Part shown: positions 26,399 to 34,215 of the stretch, in pieces | Layout of the letters: each line of letters opens with the position of its first letter | Position numbering within the stretch: position 1 is the first letter of the stretch | The notes under the pieces: generated by a model | The model's database searches: none | Told to the model about the DNA's origin: nothing | Seen by the model: only the letters and a program-made list of their open reading frames with translations | Position numbers and translations under genes: made by a program | Assembly: GCF_902703175.1 (NCBI RefSeq) | Contig: NZ_CACRYJ010000029.1 | Coordinates: 1 to 49,323, forward strand | DNA from: Occultella aeris | GTDB lineage: Bacteria; Actinomycetota; Actinomycetes; Actinomycetales; Beutenbergiaceae | DNA: 49,323 nt | Direction: 5' to 3'

Positions 26399-26410
26399 AC
26401 AAACGATTGC
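26399..26410. promoter_or_regulatory. operator-like site overlapping the leader of the catabolic operon
   Basis: ACAAACGATTGC differs from the perfect site at 34139 only in its first base and shares the AAACGATTGCAG extension. It abuts the AGGAG ribosome binding site of the following gene, so a bound LacI protein would block transcription through the leader. Confidence 0.55.
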
Positions 26411-26421
26411 AGGAGACATCG

Positions 26422-27351
26422 ATGTCCCAGGAGACACAAGCGCGGATCGGGTGGATCGGGGCCGGGCGGATGGGCGCGGCCATGGCCCGGCGCCTGCTCG
26501 CCGCCGGGCACGACGTTGCCGTGTACAACCGGACCCGGGCCAAGGCCGAGGCGCTGATCGCGGACGGCGCCACCGTCGTCGACCGCCCCGCGGACCTGGC
26601 GGACCGGGACGTCGTCTACACGATGGTCTCCACCGGCGCGGACCTGCACGCGGTGCTCTTCGGTGAGGGCGGCCTGTTCGCGGCCGGCGCCGGACCTCGC
26701 CTGCTCGTCGACTCCTCGACCGTCGATCCGGACGAGGGCGAGGCGATCCGGACGGAGGTGACCGCGCGCGGCACCCGGATGCTCGCCGCCCCGGTGTCCG
26801 GGAACGCGAAGGTCATCGACGCCGGCCGGCTCACCATCGTCACCTCCGGACCTCGCGAGGTCCACGACGAGGTCGAGTCCCAGCTGCAGGCGATCGGCCG
26901 CGCCGTCACCTACGTCGGCGAGGGCGAGCGGGCCCGCCTGGTCAAGATCTGCCACAACCTGTTCCTCGGCGTGGTGACCCAGTCCCTGGCGGAGATCACC
27001 GTGCTCGCCCAGAAGGGTGGGATCAGCAGGGCCGACTTCCTGGCGTTCCTGAACGACTCGGTGCTGGGCTCGACGTTCACGAAGTACAAGACGCCGGCGT
27101 TCGTGAACCTCGACCTGACGCCGACGTTCACCCCGGTGCTGCTGCGCAAGGACTTCGACCTCGGCCTCGCCGCCGGTCGCCGCCTCGACGCACCGATGCC
27201 GGTGGCCGCCCTGGTGCACCAGCTCGTCTCCGCCGCCGTTGGGGAGGGACACGTCAGCGAGGACTTCGCGGTCCTGCTGGAGCTCCAGGCCCGGGCAGCC
27301 GGCCTCACCCTCGAGCCCGAGGATGCCGCCGTCTCCGACGGCCTCAGCTGA
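26422..27351 (+). CDS. NAD(P)-dependent beta-hydroxyacid dehydrogenase (3-hydroxyisobutyrate dehydrogenase family)
   Basis: A 309-residue beta-hydroxyacid dehydrogenase. The N-terminal Rossmann loop WIGAGRMGAAMARRLLAAGH, the substrate-binding APVSGNAKVIDAGRLTIVTSG and the catalytic-lysine helix ARLVKICHNLFLG fit the 3-hydroxyisobutyrate / tartronate-semialdehyde reductase family. The ATG at 26422 has AGGAG 6 bases upstream. It opens the operon with the M24 hydrolase and the semialdehyde dehydrogenase. A role in interconverting a hydroxyacid and a semialdehyde is likely; the specific substrate is unknown. Confidence 0.88.
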   Translation: MSQETQARIGWIGAGRMGAAMARRLLAAGHDVAVYNRTRAKAEALIADGATVVDRPADLADRDVVYTMVSTGADLHAVLFGEGGLFAAGAGPRLLVDSSTVDPDEGEAIRTEVTARGTRMLAAPVSGNAKVIDAGRLTIVTSGPREVHDEVESQLQAIGRAVTYVGEGERARLVKICHNLFLGVVTQSLAEITVLAQKGGISRADFLAFLNDSVLGSTFTKYKTPAFVNLDLTPTFTPVLLRKDFDLGLAAGRRLDAPMPVAALVHQLVSAAVGEGHVSEDFAVLLELQARAAGLTLEPEDAAVSDGLS

Positions 27352-27409
27352 CCCCAGCCGAACCGACCCCCTCGCGTACCTGCCAGCAACTGCGAACGGA
27401 AGGCCTGAC

Positions 27410-28654
27410 ATGGTGACCATGAGCCTGACCCCGTCCCCCGGCCGGATGGCCGTCGACTTCGAGGAGCGGGTCGACTACGACCGGCTGCGCTCCTACCGGC
27501 TGGCCCGGGCCCGCGCCGCCCTGGACGCATCGGAACTGGGCGCGTTGCTCGTCTTCGACGTCAATAACATCCGCTACCTCACCTCGACGATGATCGGCGA
27601 GTGGGCCAGGGACAAGGTGGCCCGGTACGCGCTGTTGATGCGCGACCGCGAGCCGATCGTCTGGGACTTCGGCTCGGCCGCGCTGCACCACGAGATCTAC
27701 GCGCCTTGGCTGCAGCCGGGCAACTCCCGGCCGGGCATGCTCGGACTGCGCGGTTCCGTCGCCCCGGACGCCGGGCTGATCGCGCGCGCCGTCGCCGAGA
27801 TCCGCAGCGAGCTCGCGGCGGCCGGGGTCGCGGACCTGCCGATCGGGGTGGACATCGCCGAGCTGCCGATGGTGCTGGAACTGCAGCGCGTCGGGCTCGA
27901 CGTCCGGGACGGCCAGCAGGTCATGCTGGACGCACGGCAGATCAAGTCCGCGGACGAGATCGCCCTGCTCAGCACCGCGGCCGCGATGGTGGACGGCGTC
28001 TACCAGACGCTGTCCGAGGCCCTCAAGCCCGGCATCCGGGAGAACGAGCTCGTCGCGATCGCGAACAAGCAGCTCTACGACATGGGCTCGGACGACGTGG
28101 AGGCGATCAACGCCGTCTCCGGGGAGCGGTGCAACCCGCACCCGCACAACTTCTCCGACCGCCTGATCCGGCCCGGCGACCAGGCGTTCTTCGACATCAT
28201 CCAGTCCTACATGGGCTACCGGACGTGCTACTACCGCACCTTCGTGGTCGGCCGTGCCACGCAGCCCCAGAAGGACGCCTACACCCAGTGCCGGGAGTGG
28301 ATCGATGCCGCGATCGACCTGGTCCGGCCCGGCGTGAGCACCGACCAGATCGCCCGGGTCTGGCCGAAGGCCGAGGACTTCGGTTTCGACTCCGAGATGG
28401 CCGCCTTCGGCCTGCAGTTCGGGCACGGTCTCGGCCTGGCTCTGCACGAGCGGCCGATCATCTCCCGGCTGAACTCCCTGGAGCACCCGATGGAGCTCCA
28501 GGAGGGAATGGTGTTCGCCCTCGAGACGTACTGCCCGGCCTCGGACGGGGTGTCCGCCGCCCGGATCGAGGAGGAGATCGTGGTCACCGCCGACGGCCCC
28601 AAGGTCATCACCTTGTTCCCGGCGGACGAACTGTTCGTGACGAACCCATACTGA
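27410..28654 (+). CDS. M24-family (creatinase/aminopeptidase P fold) hydrolase with altered metal site
   Basis: A 414-residue pita-bread-fold protein: N-terminal creatinase-like domain (VFDVNNIRYLTSTMIGEWAR), then the catalytic domain from ~residue 185. Of the five usual M24 metal ligands, Asp262 (QAFFDII), His339 (FGHGLGLALHERP), Glu372 (FALETYCP) and Glu387 (ARIEEEIVVT) are kept. The second Asp, expected 11 residues after Asp262, is Cys273 in MGYRTCYYRTF. This suggests a single-metal, changed-metal or non-peptidase activity, as in creatinase or ectoine-hydrolase-like relatives. Start ATG has GGAAGG upstream. It sits between two dehydrogenases, so it likely cleaves a small imported compound. 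Substrate unknown. Confidence 0.85.
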   Translation: MVTMSLTPSPGRMAVDFEERVDYDRLRSYRLARARAALDASELGALLVFDVNNIRYLTSTMIGEWARDKVARYALLMRDREPIVWDFGSAALHHEIYAPWLQPGNSRPGMLGLRGSVAPDAGLIARAVAEIRSELAAAGVADLPIGVDIAELPMVLELQRVGLDVRDGQQVMLDARQIKSADEIALLSTAAAMVDGVYQTLSEALKPGIRENELVAIANKQLYDMGSDDVEAINAVSGERCNPHPHNFSDRLIRPGDQAFFDIIQSYMGYRTCYYRTFVVGRATQPQKDAYTQCREWIDAAIDLVRPGVSTDQIARVWPKAEDFGFDSEMAAFGLQFGHGLGLALHERPIISRLNSLEHPMELQEGMVFALETYCPASDGVSAARIEEEIVVTADGPKVITLFPADELFVTNPY

Positions 28655-28700
28655 GGACGAAGACCCACGCACGCCCGCGGACCCGACGGAGGACCGACCG

Positions 28701-30158
28701 ATGCTGACCGACCTGGTGACCGGACTCGAGGTACCCACCGACCTCCTCATCGGCGGGAGGTGGAGCCCCGCCGACGACGCCTCGACGTTCGACGTGATCG
28801 ACCCCGCCACCGCTGGGGTCATCGCGACAGTCGCGAACGGCACCGTCGCCGACGCCGGCCGGTGCGTGGACGCCGCCGCGGCCGCGGCCGCCGGCTGGGC
28901 CGCGACCGCACCCCGGGAACGCTCGAGCATCCTGCGCCGCGCGTTCGACCTGATGACCGACCGCGAGGAGCAGTTCGCCGAACTGATCGTGCGCGAGAAC
29001 GGCAAGGCGTTCGCCGACGCCCTCGGCGAGGTGCGCTACGCCGCCGAGTTCTTCCGCTGGTACGCCGAGGAGGCGGTGCGCCTGCACGGCGAGCTGACCA
29101 CCGCGCCGTCGGGCTCGAACCGGATCATGGTGGTCCGCCAGCCGATCGGCATTGCACTGCTGATCACCCCGTGGAACTTCCCGGCGGCGATGGCGACCCG
29201 CAAGATCGGCCCGGCGCTCGCGGCCGGGTGCACGGTGATCCTCAAACCCGCCTCGGACACGCCGCTCACGGCGCTCGCCATCGGCGCCCTGCTGGCGCAG
29301 GCCGGAGTGCCCGACGGCGTGGTGAACGTGTTGCCTTCGCGCCGTTCCGGCCCCGTTGGGGAGGCGATCCTCGGCGACCCGCGGGTGCGCAAGCTCTCCT
29401 TCACCGGCTCCACCGAGGTCGGTCGGTCCCTCCTCCGGGTCGCCGCCGAGCAGGTCATCTCCAGTTCCATGGAGCTCGGTGGGAACGCGCCGTTCCTGGT
29501 GTTCGACGACGCGGACCTGGAGGCCGCACTCGACGGCGCCATGGTGGCCAAGATGCGCAACGGCGGCGAGGCCTGCACCGCCGCGAACCGGTTCTACGCG
29601 CAGGCGGGGATCGCCGAGGAGTTCACTGAGCGCCTCGCCCAGCGGATGGGCGCGCTCACGGTCGGCCCCGGGATCGACCGGGCCAACGCCGTCGGGCCCT
29701 TGGTCAACCAAGCCGCCGTGGACAAGGTGAGCGAACTCGTCGGGGACGCCGTCTCACGCGGTGCCACGGTGAGCACCGGTGGCGGGGCGATCACGGGCGA
29801 CGGCTACTTCTACGCGCCGACCGTGCTGGCCGGCGTACCGGCCGGATCACAGCTCCTCGACGAGGAGATCTTCGGACCGGTCGCACCCGTGGTGACGTTC
29901 GAGACCGAGGCGGAGGCCATCGCCCTGGCGAACTCCACCGAGTTCGGGCTGGTCTCCTACGTCTACACCGGCGACCTCGCCCGCGGGCTTCGGGTCAGCG
30001 AGGCCCTGGAGTCTGGCATGGTTGGCCTGAACCGAGGCCTCGTCTCCGATCCGGCGGCCCCGTTCGGTGGGGTGAAGCAGTCCGGTCTTGGGCGCGAGGG
30101 AGGTCACGAGGGCATGGTGGAGTACACCGAGTCGAAGTACATCGCGGTGGCTTGGTGA
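28701..30158 (+). CDS. NAD(P)-dependent aldehyde dehydrogenase, succinate-semialdehyde dehydrogenase type
   Basis: A 485-residue ALDH. Seen: ITPWNFPAAMATRKIGPALAAG, the FTGSTEVGRSLL cofactor loop, catalytic Glu258 in SMELGGNAP, nucleophile Cys292 in NGGEACTAANRF and the C-terminal PFGGVKQSGLGREGG. Overall order and spacing match the GabD (succinate/glutarate semialdehyde) branch. It follows the M24 gene by 46 bases and overlaps the lacI gene, so it is part of one operon. It would oxidise the semialdehyde produced by the upstream enzymes. Confidence 0.92.
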   Translation: MLTDLVTGLEVPTDLLIGGRWSPADDASTFDVIDPATAGVIATVANGTVADAGRCVDAAAAAAAGWAATAPRERSSILRRAFDLMTDREEQFAELIVRENGKAFADALGEVRYAAEFFRWYAEEAVRLHGELTTAPSGSNRIMVVRQPIGIALLITPWNFPAAMATRKIGPALAAGCTVILKPASDTPLTALAIGALLAQAGVPDGVVNVLPSRRSGPVGEAILGDPRVRKLSFTGSTEVGRSLLRVAAEQVISSSMELGGNAPFLVFDDADLEAALDGAMVAKMRNGGEACTAANRFYAQAGIAEEFTERLAQRMGALTVGPGIDRANAVGPLVNQAAVDKVSELVGDAVSRGATVSTGGGAITGDGYFYAPTVLAGVPAGSQLLDEEIFGPVAPVVTFETEAEAIALANSTEFGLVSYVYTGDLARGLRVSEALESGMVGLNRGLVSDPAAPFGGVKQSGLGREGGHEGMVEYTESKYIAVAW

Positions 30159-31195
30159 GGCCACCGGGGGCGCGGGGCGCCACCCTCAAAGACGTCGCGG
30201 ACCGGGTCGGGGTGCATCCGGGCACGGTCTCGCGCGCGCTCAACCCGGCCACCCAGGGCATGGTCAACCCGGACACCGTGCGCAAGGTCCAGCGGGCCGC
30301 CAAGGAGCTCGCCTACCGACCGAACCCGATGGCCCGTGGCTTGAAGACCTCACGCAGTATGACCGTCGGCATCATCGTCCCGGACATCACGAACCCGCTG
30401 TTCCCGCCCATCGTCAAGGGCGCCGAGGCGGTACTCACCGAGGCCGGGTACACCTGCCTGATCGGCAACACCGACAACGACATCGACCGGGAGCGGGACG
30501 TCCTGGAGGCCTTCATCGGTCGCCAGGTGGACGGGCTGATCGTGGCCAGCGCCCAACTGGAGGACGAGGTGCTCCGACATGCGGCAGACGGGGACCGCCC
30601 GCTCGTGCTCGTCAACCGACGGGTCGAGGGTGCCCGGATCCCGCTCGTGGTGGGCGACGACGCCGGCGGCATGGAGATGGCCGTTCGGCACCTCGCCGAG
30701 CTCGGGCACACCCGGATCGCGCACCTGGCCGGCCCCCAGTTCCTGTCCACCGGCCGAGCGCGCGCGCGGGCGTTCCGGCAGAGCATGCACGAGTTCGGGC
30801 TGACCGTGGACCCGAACCTCGTCCTGGAGTGCGCGACCTACTCGGTCGAGGCCGGTGCGGCCGCAGCCGCGGCGCTGTTCGAGGCTACGGACGCTGAGAG
30901 TGCGCCGACCGCGATCGCCTGCGGCAACGACCAGATCGCGATCGGCACCTGCGACGTGCTGCGCGAGCGGGGCCTGCGCTGCCCCCAGGACGTCAGCGTG
31001 GTGGGGTACAACGACATGCCCTACGTGGACAAGCTCGCCCCGCCGCTGACGACGATCCGGGTGCCGCACGCCCTGCTCGGCGCCGAGGCCGCGCGGATCA
31101 TGCTGCGCCTGCTCACCGGCGAGGACACCGCGACGTCCGTGATCAGCCTGCCCGTCGAGCTGGTGGTGCGGGGCTCGACGGCGCCGCCGCGCTGA
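30155..31195 (+). CDS. LacI-family regulator of the catabolic island
   Basis: A 346-residue LacI-type regulator. HTH: ATLKDVADRVGVHPGTVSRALN; hinge: NPMARGLKTSRS; then the sensor domain VGIIVPDITNPLFPPIVKGAE through VSVVGYNDMPYVDKLAPPLTTIRVP. The GTG at 30155 overlaps the ALDH stop (GTGA); a TTG one codon earlier is possible. Being the last gene of the operon, it probably represses its own operon. The four GCAA-N4-TTGC sites at 26341, 26399, 33891 and 34139 are candidate targets (inference). Its end overlaps the convergent OYE gene by 53 bases. Confidence 0.93.
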   Translation: MRPPGARGATLKDVADRVGVHPGTVSRALNPATQGMVNPDTVRKVQRAAKELAYRPNPMARGLKTSRSMTVGIIVPDITNPLFPPIVKGAEAVLTEAGYTCLIGNTDNDIDRERDVLEAFIGRQVDGLIVASAQLEDEVLRHAADGDRPLVLVNRRVEGARIPLVVGDDAGGMEMAVRHLAELGHTRIAHLAGPQFLSTGRARARAFRQSMHEFGLTVDPNLVLECATYSVEAGAAAAAALFEATDAESAPTAIACGNDQIAIGTCDVLRERGLRCPQDVSVVGYNDMPYVDKLAPPLTTIRVPHALLGAEAARIMLRLLTGEDTATSVISLPVELVVRGSTAPPR

Positions 31196-32267
31196 CCAGC
31201 GTGGGGTAGTCGAGGTAGCCGCGCGGACCCGGCGTGTACAGGTGGGCCTGGTCGATCGGGTTCAGCGGTGCCCGCACCGCGAATCGGGCCGGCAGGTCCG
31301 GGTTGGCCAGGAACGCCCGGCCGTAGGAGACCAGGTCCGCGAGCCCGGAACGCAGGGTCTGCTCGCCGGCGTCGCGGGTGGTCTGGTCCCGGTTCTCGCC
31401 GACGTTCGCGATCAGGGTGCCGTGCCAGCGCGGGCGCAGGTCCGCCAGGGCAGGGTAGTCGTCGCCGTCGGTGAGGTGCAGGTAGGCCAGGCCGAGGTGG
31501 TCCAGCCGGTCCACGAGCGGCCGGTAGACGGGCCCCGGGTCGGCCTCGGTGATCCCGAACTGGGGGTTGCCCGGAGAGAGCCGGATCGCGGTGCGGTCCG
31601 CTCCGATGGCGCCGGCGACGGCGGAGGTCACCTCGAGCGGGAACCTCGCCCGGCCCTCGGGTCCGCCACCGTAGTCGTCCGTGCGCAGATTCGTGTTGTC
31701 GGCGAGGAACTGGTGGATCAGGTAGTTGTTCGCCCCGTGCAGCTCGACGCCGTCGAAGCCGGCGTCGATCGCGAGCCGGGCCGAGGTGGCGTAGGCGGCC
31801 ACCGTGTCCGCGATGTCCCGCTCGGACATGACCCGGGGGAGCACCGGCGCCGCCTTGGTGCCGTCCGGCAGGTGCACGGAGGCGGCCGCCGGCACCGCGC
31901 TGGGTGCGATCGGCAGTGCTCCGGCCAGCCCGGCCAGCGGGTGTCCGTTGCGGCCGCCGTGCATCAACTGGGCCCAGATCCGACCGCCCCGGGCGTGCAC
32001 CGCATCGGTGACCCGCCGCCACCCGGCCACGTGCGCGGCGTCGGTCAGTCCCGGCAGCCGCCACCCGCTCTGGCCGCGGCGGTCGGGGTAGATGCCCTCA
32101 CTGATGATGAGCCCGGCCGACGCGCGCTGGGCGTAGTGCTCGGCGACGATCGGCAGCGGGGTGCCGTCCGCGGCCGCGCGGTAGCGGGTCATCGGCGCCA
32201 TGACGAGGCGGTTCGGCAGGTTCAGGCGGCCGCGGGAATACGGGCTCAGGAGCAGGTCGTTCGACAT
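31143..32267 (-). CDS. Old Yellow Enzyme family NADH:flavin oxidoreductase (alkene reductase)
   Basis: A 374-residue FMN enzyme of the OYE/NemA type that reduces activated C=C bonds (enones, nitro compounds). Seen: NRLVMAPMTRYRAAADGTP, QLMHGGRNGHP, GFDGVELHGANNYLIHQFL with the His-x-x-Asn substrate pair, NLRTDDYGGGPEGRARFPLEV and the C-terminal FMN-binding VSYGRAFLANPDLPARF. Start is the ATG at 32267. The last ~17 residues are Pro/Ala-rich and overlap the lacI 3' end, so they may be a run-on extension. It is divergent from a MerR gene whose operator sits in its promoter. Confidence 0.93.
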   Translation of the reverse strand: MSNDLLLSPYSRGRLNLPNRLVMAPMTRYRAAADGTPLPIVAEHYAQRASAGLIISEGIYPDRRGQSGWRLPGLTDAAHVAGWRRVTDAVHARGGRIWAQLMHGGRNGHPLAGLAGALPIAPSAVPAAASVHLPDGTKAAPVLPRVMSERDIADTVAAYATSARLAIDAGFDGVELHGANNYLIHQFLADNTNLRTDDYGGGPEGRARFPLEVTSAVAGAIGADRTAIRLSPGNPQFGITEADPGPVYRPLVDRLDHLGLAYLHLTDGDDYPALADLRPRWHGTLIANVGENRDQTTRDAGEQTLRSGLADLVSYGRAFLANPDLPARFAVRAPLNPIDQAHLYTPGPRGYLDYPTLVSAAAPSSPAPPARRAG

Positions 32268-32274
32268 GTCGGAA

Positions 32275-32305
32275 CGGTAAGACCTCACACTGGTGTCAGA
32301 TTCAA
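32275..32305 (-). promoter_or_regulatory. MerR-type promoter of the OYE gene with operator in the spacer
   Basis: On the minus strand TTGAAT (-35) and TTACCG (-10) are separated by 19 bases, the overlong spacer typical of MerR-activated promoters. The dyad CTCACACTGGTGTCAG (32284-32299) lies in the spacer. A MerR activator would twist the DNA here to allow transcription of the OYE gene. Confidence 0.65.
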
Positions 32306-32337
32306 GTACGAGGTGGCCGATGGCGGCAGGAGATGTG

Positions 32338-32697
32338 ATGCGGATCGGGGAGTTGGCGCGACGGACCGCGGTCAGTGAGCGGTCGCTTCGGTACTACGAG
32401 GAGCAGGGCCTGCTGGCGGCCCGGCGCACCGGGGGTGGGCACCGGGAGTTCACCGAGTCCGCCGTCGACCGGGTGATCCATATCCAGAAGTTGTTCGCCG
32501 CCGGGCTGTCCAGCCGGACGATCGCGGACGTACTGCCGTGCATGCGCGACTGTGACGGTGGTCCCGCGGCGGTGGCGACGCCCTCCCTGGTGGAGACCCT
32601 GCTCGGCGAGCGGGCCCGGATCGACGCCAGGATCGCGCAGCTCGCGTCGTCCCGGGAAGTTCTCGACGAGGTTATCGAGGCTGCTTCGGGGGCGTGA
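32338..32697 (+). CDS. MerR-family transcriptional regulator
   Basis: A 119-residue MerR protein: MRIGELARRTAVSERSLRYYEEQGLL winged helix, RTGGGHREFTESAVDRVIHIQKLFAAGLSSRTI, and a short coiled-coil dimer helix. Two Cys occur in LPCMRDCDGG, a place where metal- or redox-sensing MerR proteins carry ligands, but a sensor role is unproven. Start ATG at 32338 follows GGCAGGAG; a GTG one codon upstream and an ATG at 32320 are alternatives. Its target is most likely the promoter of the divergent OYE gene. The 3' end overlaps the MFS gene by 26 bases. Confidence 0.9.
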   Translation: MRIGELARRTAVSERSLRYYEEQGLLAARRTGGGHREFTESAVDRVIHIQKLFAAGLSSRTIADVLPCMRDCDGGPAAVATPSLVETLLGERARIDARIAQLASSREVLDEVIEAASGA

Positions 32698-33946
32698 GGT
32701 CGTCGTCCCGGTACGCCCGCCGGGCGGCAGTGACGACCACGGCGAACGGTGCCGTCGCCAGGGCGAAGCCCCACGCGAACGCCTGGTAGTGGCCCCCGGC
32801 CACCGCGCCCGACCCGAGGGCGGTCCCGAGTGCGCTGCCCAGGAACAACCCGGATGCGAACAGGCTCACCGCGACCGCCCGCGCCGCTGGGACCACTTCG
32901 GTGATCCACTTCTGCATGGTGGAATGCGCGAACGCCCAGGCGGCGGCGAGCAGGGCGCACGCCGCGAAAACACCCGCGGCGCCCTGATCGACGACGAGCG
33001 CGGCGAACGCCGCCGTGGCGCTCGCCCCACCCACACCGATCAGGAAGGCCGGGCTACGCCGTCGGGCCTGGCGTTTCACGAGAACCGCGAAGACGACGAT
33101 GAACGCCCCGTACGCGGCGGTGACGACGCCGGACAGCGCGGTGCTCATCCCGCCGGCCTGCAGCAGCGTCGGCAGGAACGGCAGCGCGCCGAGGAACAGG
33201 GCACCTTCGACCGCGACCAGAACGATCACCGCGACCGCCCATCGGCTCGTGACCACCCGACGCACCGAGGCGCCGATCGGCAGTCGCGGTCCGGTCCGCT
33301 CCGGCTCGGGCAGCCGCCGCAGGGCCACGACCAAGCCGAGGACGAGCACACCCCCGACGGCGAACGGGAGCCGCCAGTTCATCAGGTCGGCGAGCGCGGC
33401 GGCCCCGAGCGTTGCGGCGGCCATGCCGAGCGCCGTGGCGGTCATGATGTCCGCCAGCGGGCCGTGCCGGTCCCGCGACTCGACCGAGTCCCCGACGTAC
33501 GTCAGCGCCGTCGGCACCGCCGCCGAGAACGCGGCCCCGGCCAACGCCCGCAGCACCATCAGGACCTCGATGGTGGGTGCCGCCGCGGAGGCGAGCGTGG
33601 CCAGGCCGCCCAACGCCAGTGCCAACCGGAGCGCGTTCACGCGACCGATCCGGTCCGCGACGAACGCCCAGAGCACCTGCGTGCAGCCGTAGCCGATGAA
33701 ATAGACGGTCGCCGTGGTCGCGACCGCGGCGACCGTCGTGCCCAGGTCCTCAGCGATCGGCAGCAGCAGTGGCGCGATCAGCATCCGGTCGACCGAGCTC
33801 AGGAACGCGGCCGCCAGGAGCAGACGCAGGGAGCGCCCCGGTGCGGTGATAGCGGCCTCGTTTCCGGGTCCTCGCCGACCCCGACGGACTGCAAACGGTT
33901 GCTTGAATGTAGGCTCGGGGTGCGCCGTCGTCAAGGCGAGCGGCAT
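32672..33946 (-). CDS. MFS transporter, 12 helices
   Basis: About 424 residues with twelve predicted membrane helices and MFS loop motifs (VADRIGRVNALRLALALGG after helix 2; RRLPEPERTGPRLP in the central loop). It resembles drug/metabolite exporters; the substrate is unknown. Helix 1 (LRLLLAAAFLSSVDRMLIAPLLL) begins ~45 residues after the chosen ATG, an unusually long and Pro-rich lead-in. An in-frame GTG at 33964 is also possible, and no ATG/GTG/TTG lies closer to helix 1. An operator-like site (33891) falls inside this lead, so the true start may be wrong or non-standard. Confidence 0.82.
   Translation of the reverse strand: MPLALTTAHPEPTFKQPFAVRRGRRGPGNEAAITAPGRSLRLLLAAAFLSSVDRMLIAPLLLPIAEDLGTTVAAVATTATVYFIGYGCTQVLWAFVADRIGRVNALRLALALGGLATLASAAAPTIEVLMVLRALAGAAFSAAVPTALTYVGDSVESRDRHGPLADIMTATALGMAAATLGAAALADLMNWRLPFAVGGVLVLGLVVALRRLPEPERTGPRLPIGASVRRVVTSRWAVAVIVLVAVEGALFLGALPFLPTLLQAGGMSTALSGVVTAAYGAFIVVFAVLVKRQARRRSPAFLIGVGGASATAAFAALVVDQGAAGVFAACALLAAAWAFAHSTMQKWITEVVPAARAVAVSLFASGLFLGSALGTALGSGAVAGGHYQAFAWGFALATAPFAVVVTAARRAYRDDDLTPPKQPR
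33891..33902. promoter_or_regulatory. operator-like GCAA-N4-TTGC site at the MFS gene start
   Basis: GCAAACGGTTGC differs by one base from the site at 34139 and has the central CG of LacI-family operators. It lies within the first ~20 codons of the MFS frame as annotated, so it is either a chance match, a roadblock operator or evidence that translation begins later. Confidence 0.4.
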
Positions 33947-34060
33947 TCCGACGTGGCGTACCACGACCTGCCTACGCGAGCGCTGCCGTTGCCATGGCGA
34001 GCGTCGACAATCGGCGCGATGTCAGGGGTAACGGCGCTTCGAAGTCGGGTGGCCGATTCA

Positions 34061-34088
34061 TTGACGGATGTCGCCGGGGTCGGATAGC
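34061..34088 (+). promoter_or_regulatory. candidate promoter of the branched-chain-type ABC operon
   Basis: TTGACG (34061-34066), 16-base spacer, GATAGC (34083-34088). It lies ~130 bases before the lipoprotein ATG and ~50 before the operator-like site at 34139. The -10 match is only fair. Confidence 0.4.
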
Positions 34089-34138
34089 GTCACTCCCAAC
34101 ACATCTGGATCCGCCGCGGCAGCACTGTAGCTAGAACG

Positions 34139-34150
34139 GCAAACGATTGC
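34139..34150. promoter_or_regulatory. operator-like site in the ABC operon leader
   Basis: GCAAACGATTGC: arms GCAA and TTGC with central CG, LacI-family style. AAACGATTGCAG is shared exactly with the site ahead of the catabolic operon at 26399. It is downstream of the candidate promoter, a position suited to repression. Confidence 0.6.
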
Positions 34151-34215
34151 AGATGAACCCGCGCTCTCGAGTGCGAAGTACCTCGGTCGATGGCAATGAT
34201 GCACAGGAGGAACTG

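Noticed and set aside
27410-28654. M24 protein as DMSP lyase DddP or ectoine hydrolase
   Set aside because: The fold is shared but the second metal Asp is replaced by Cys, and no DMSP- or ectoine-pathway genes are adjacent.
26422-30158. Valine degradation operon
   Set aside because: 3-hydroxyisobutyrate dehydrogenase and an ALDH fit partly, but no acyl-CoA dehydrogenase, enoyl hydratase or methylmalonate-type ALDH is seen, and the M24 enzyme has no place there.
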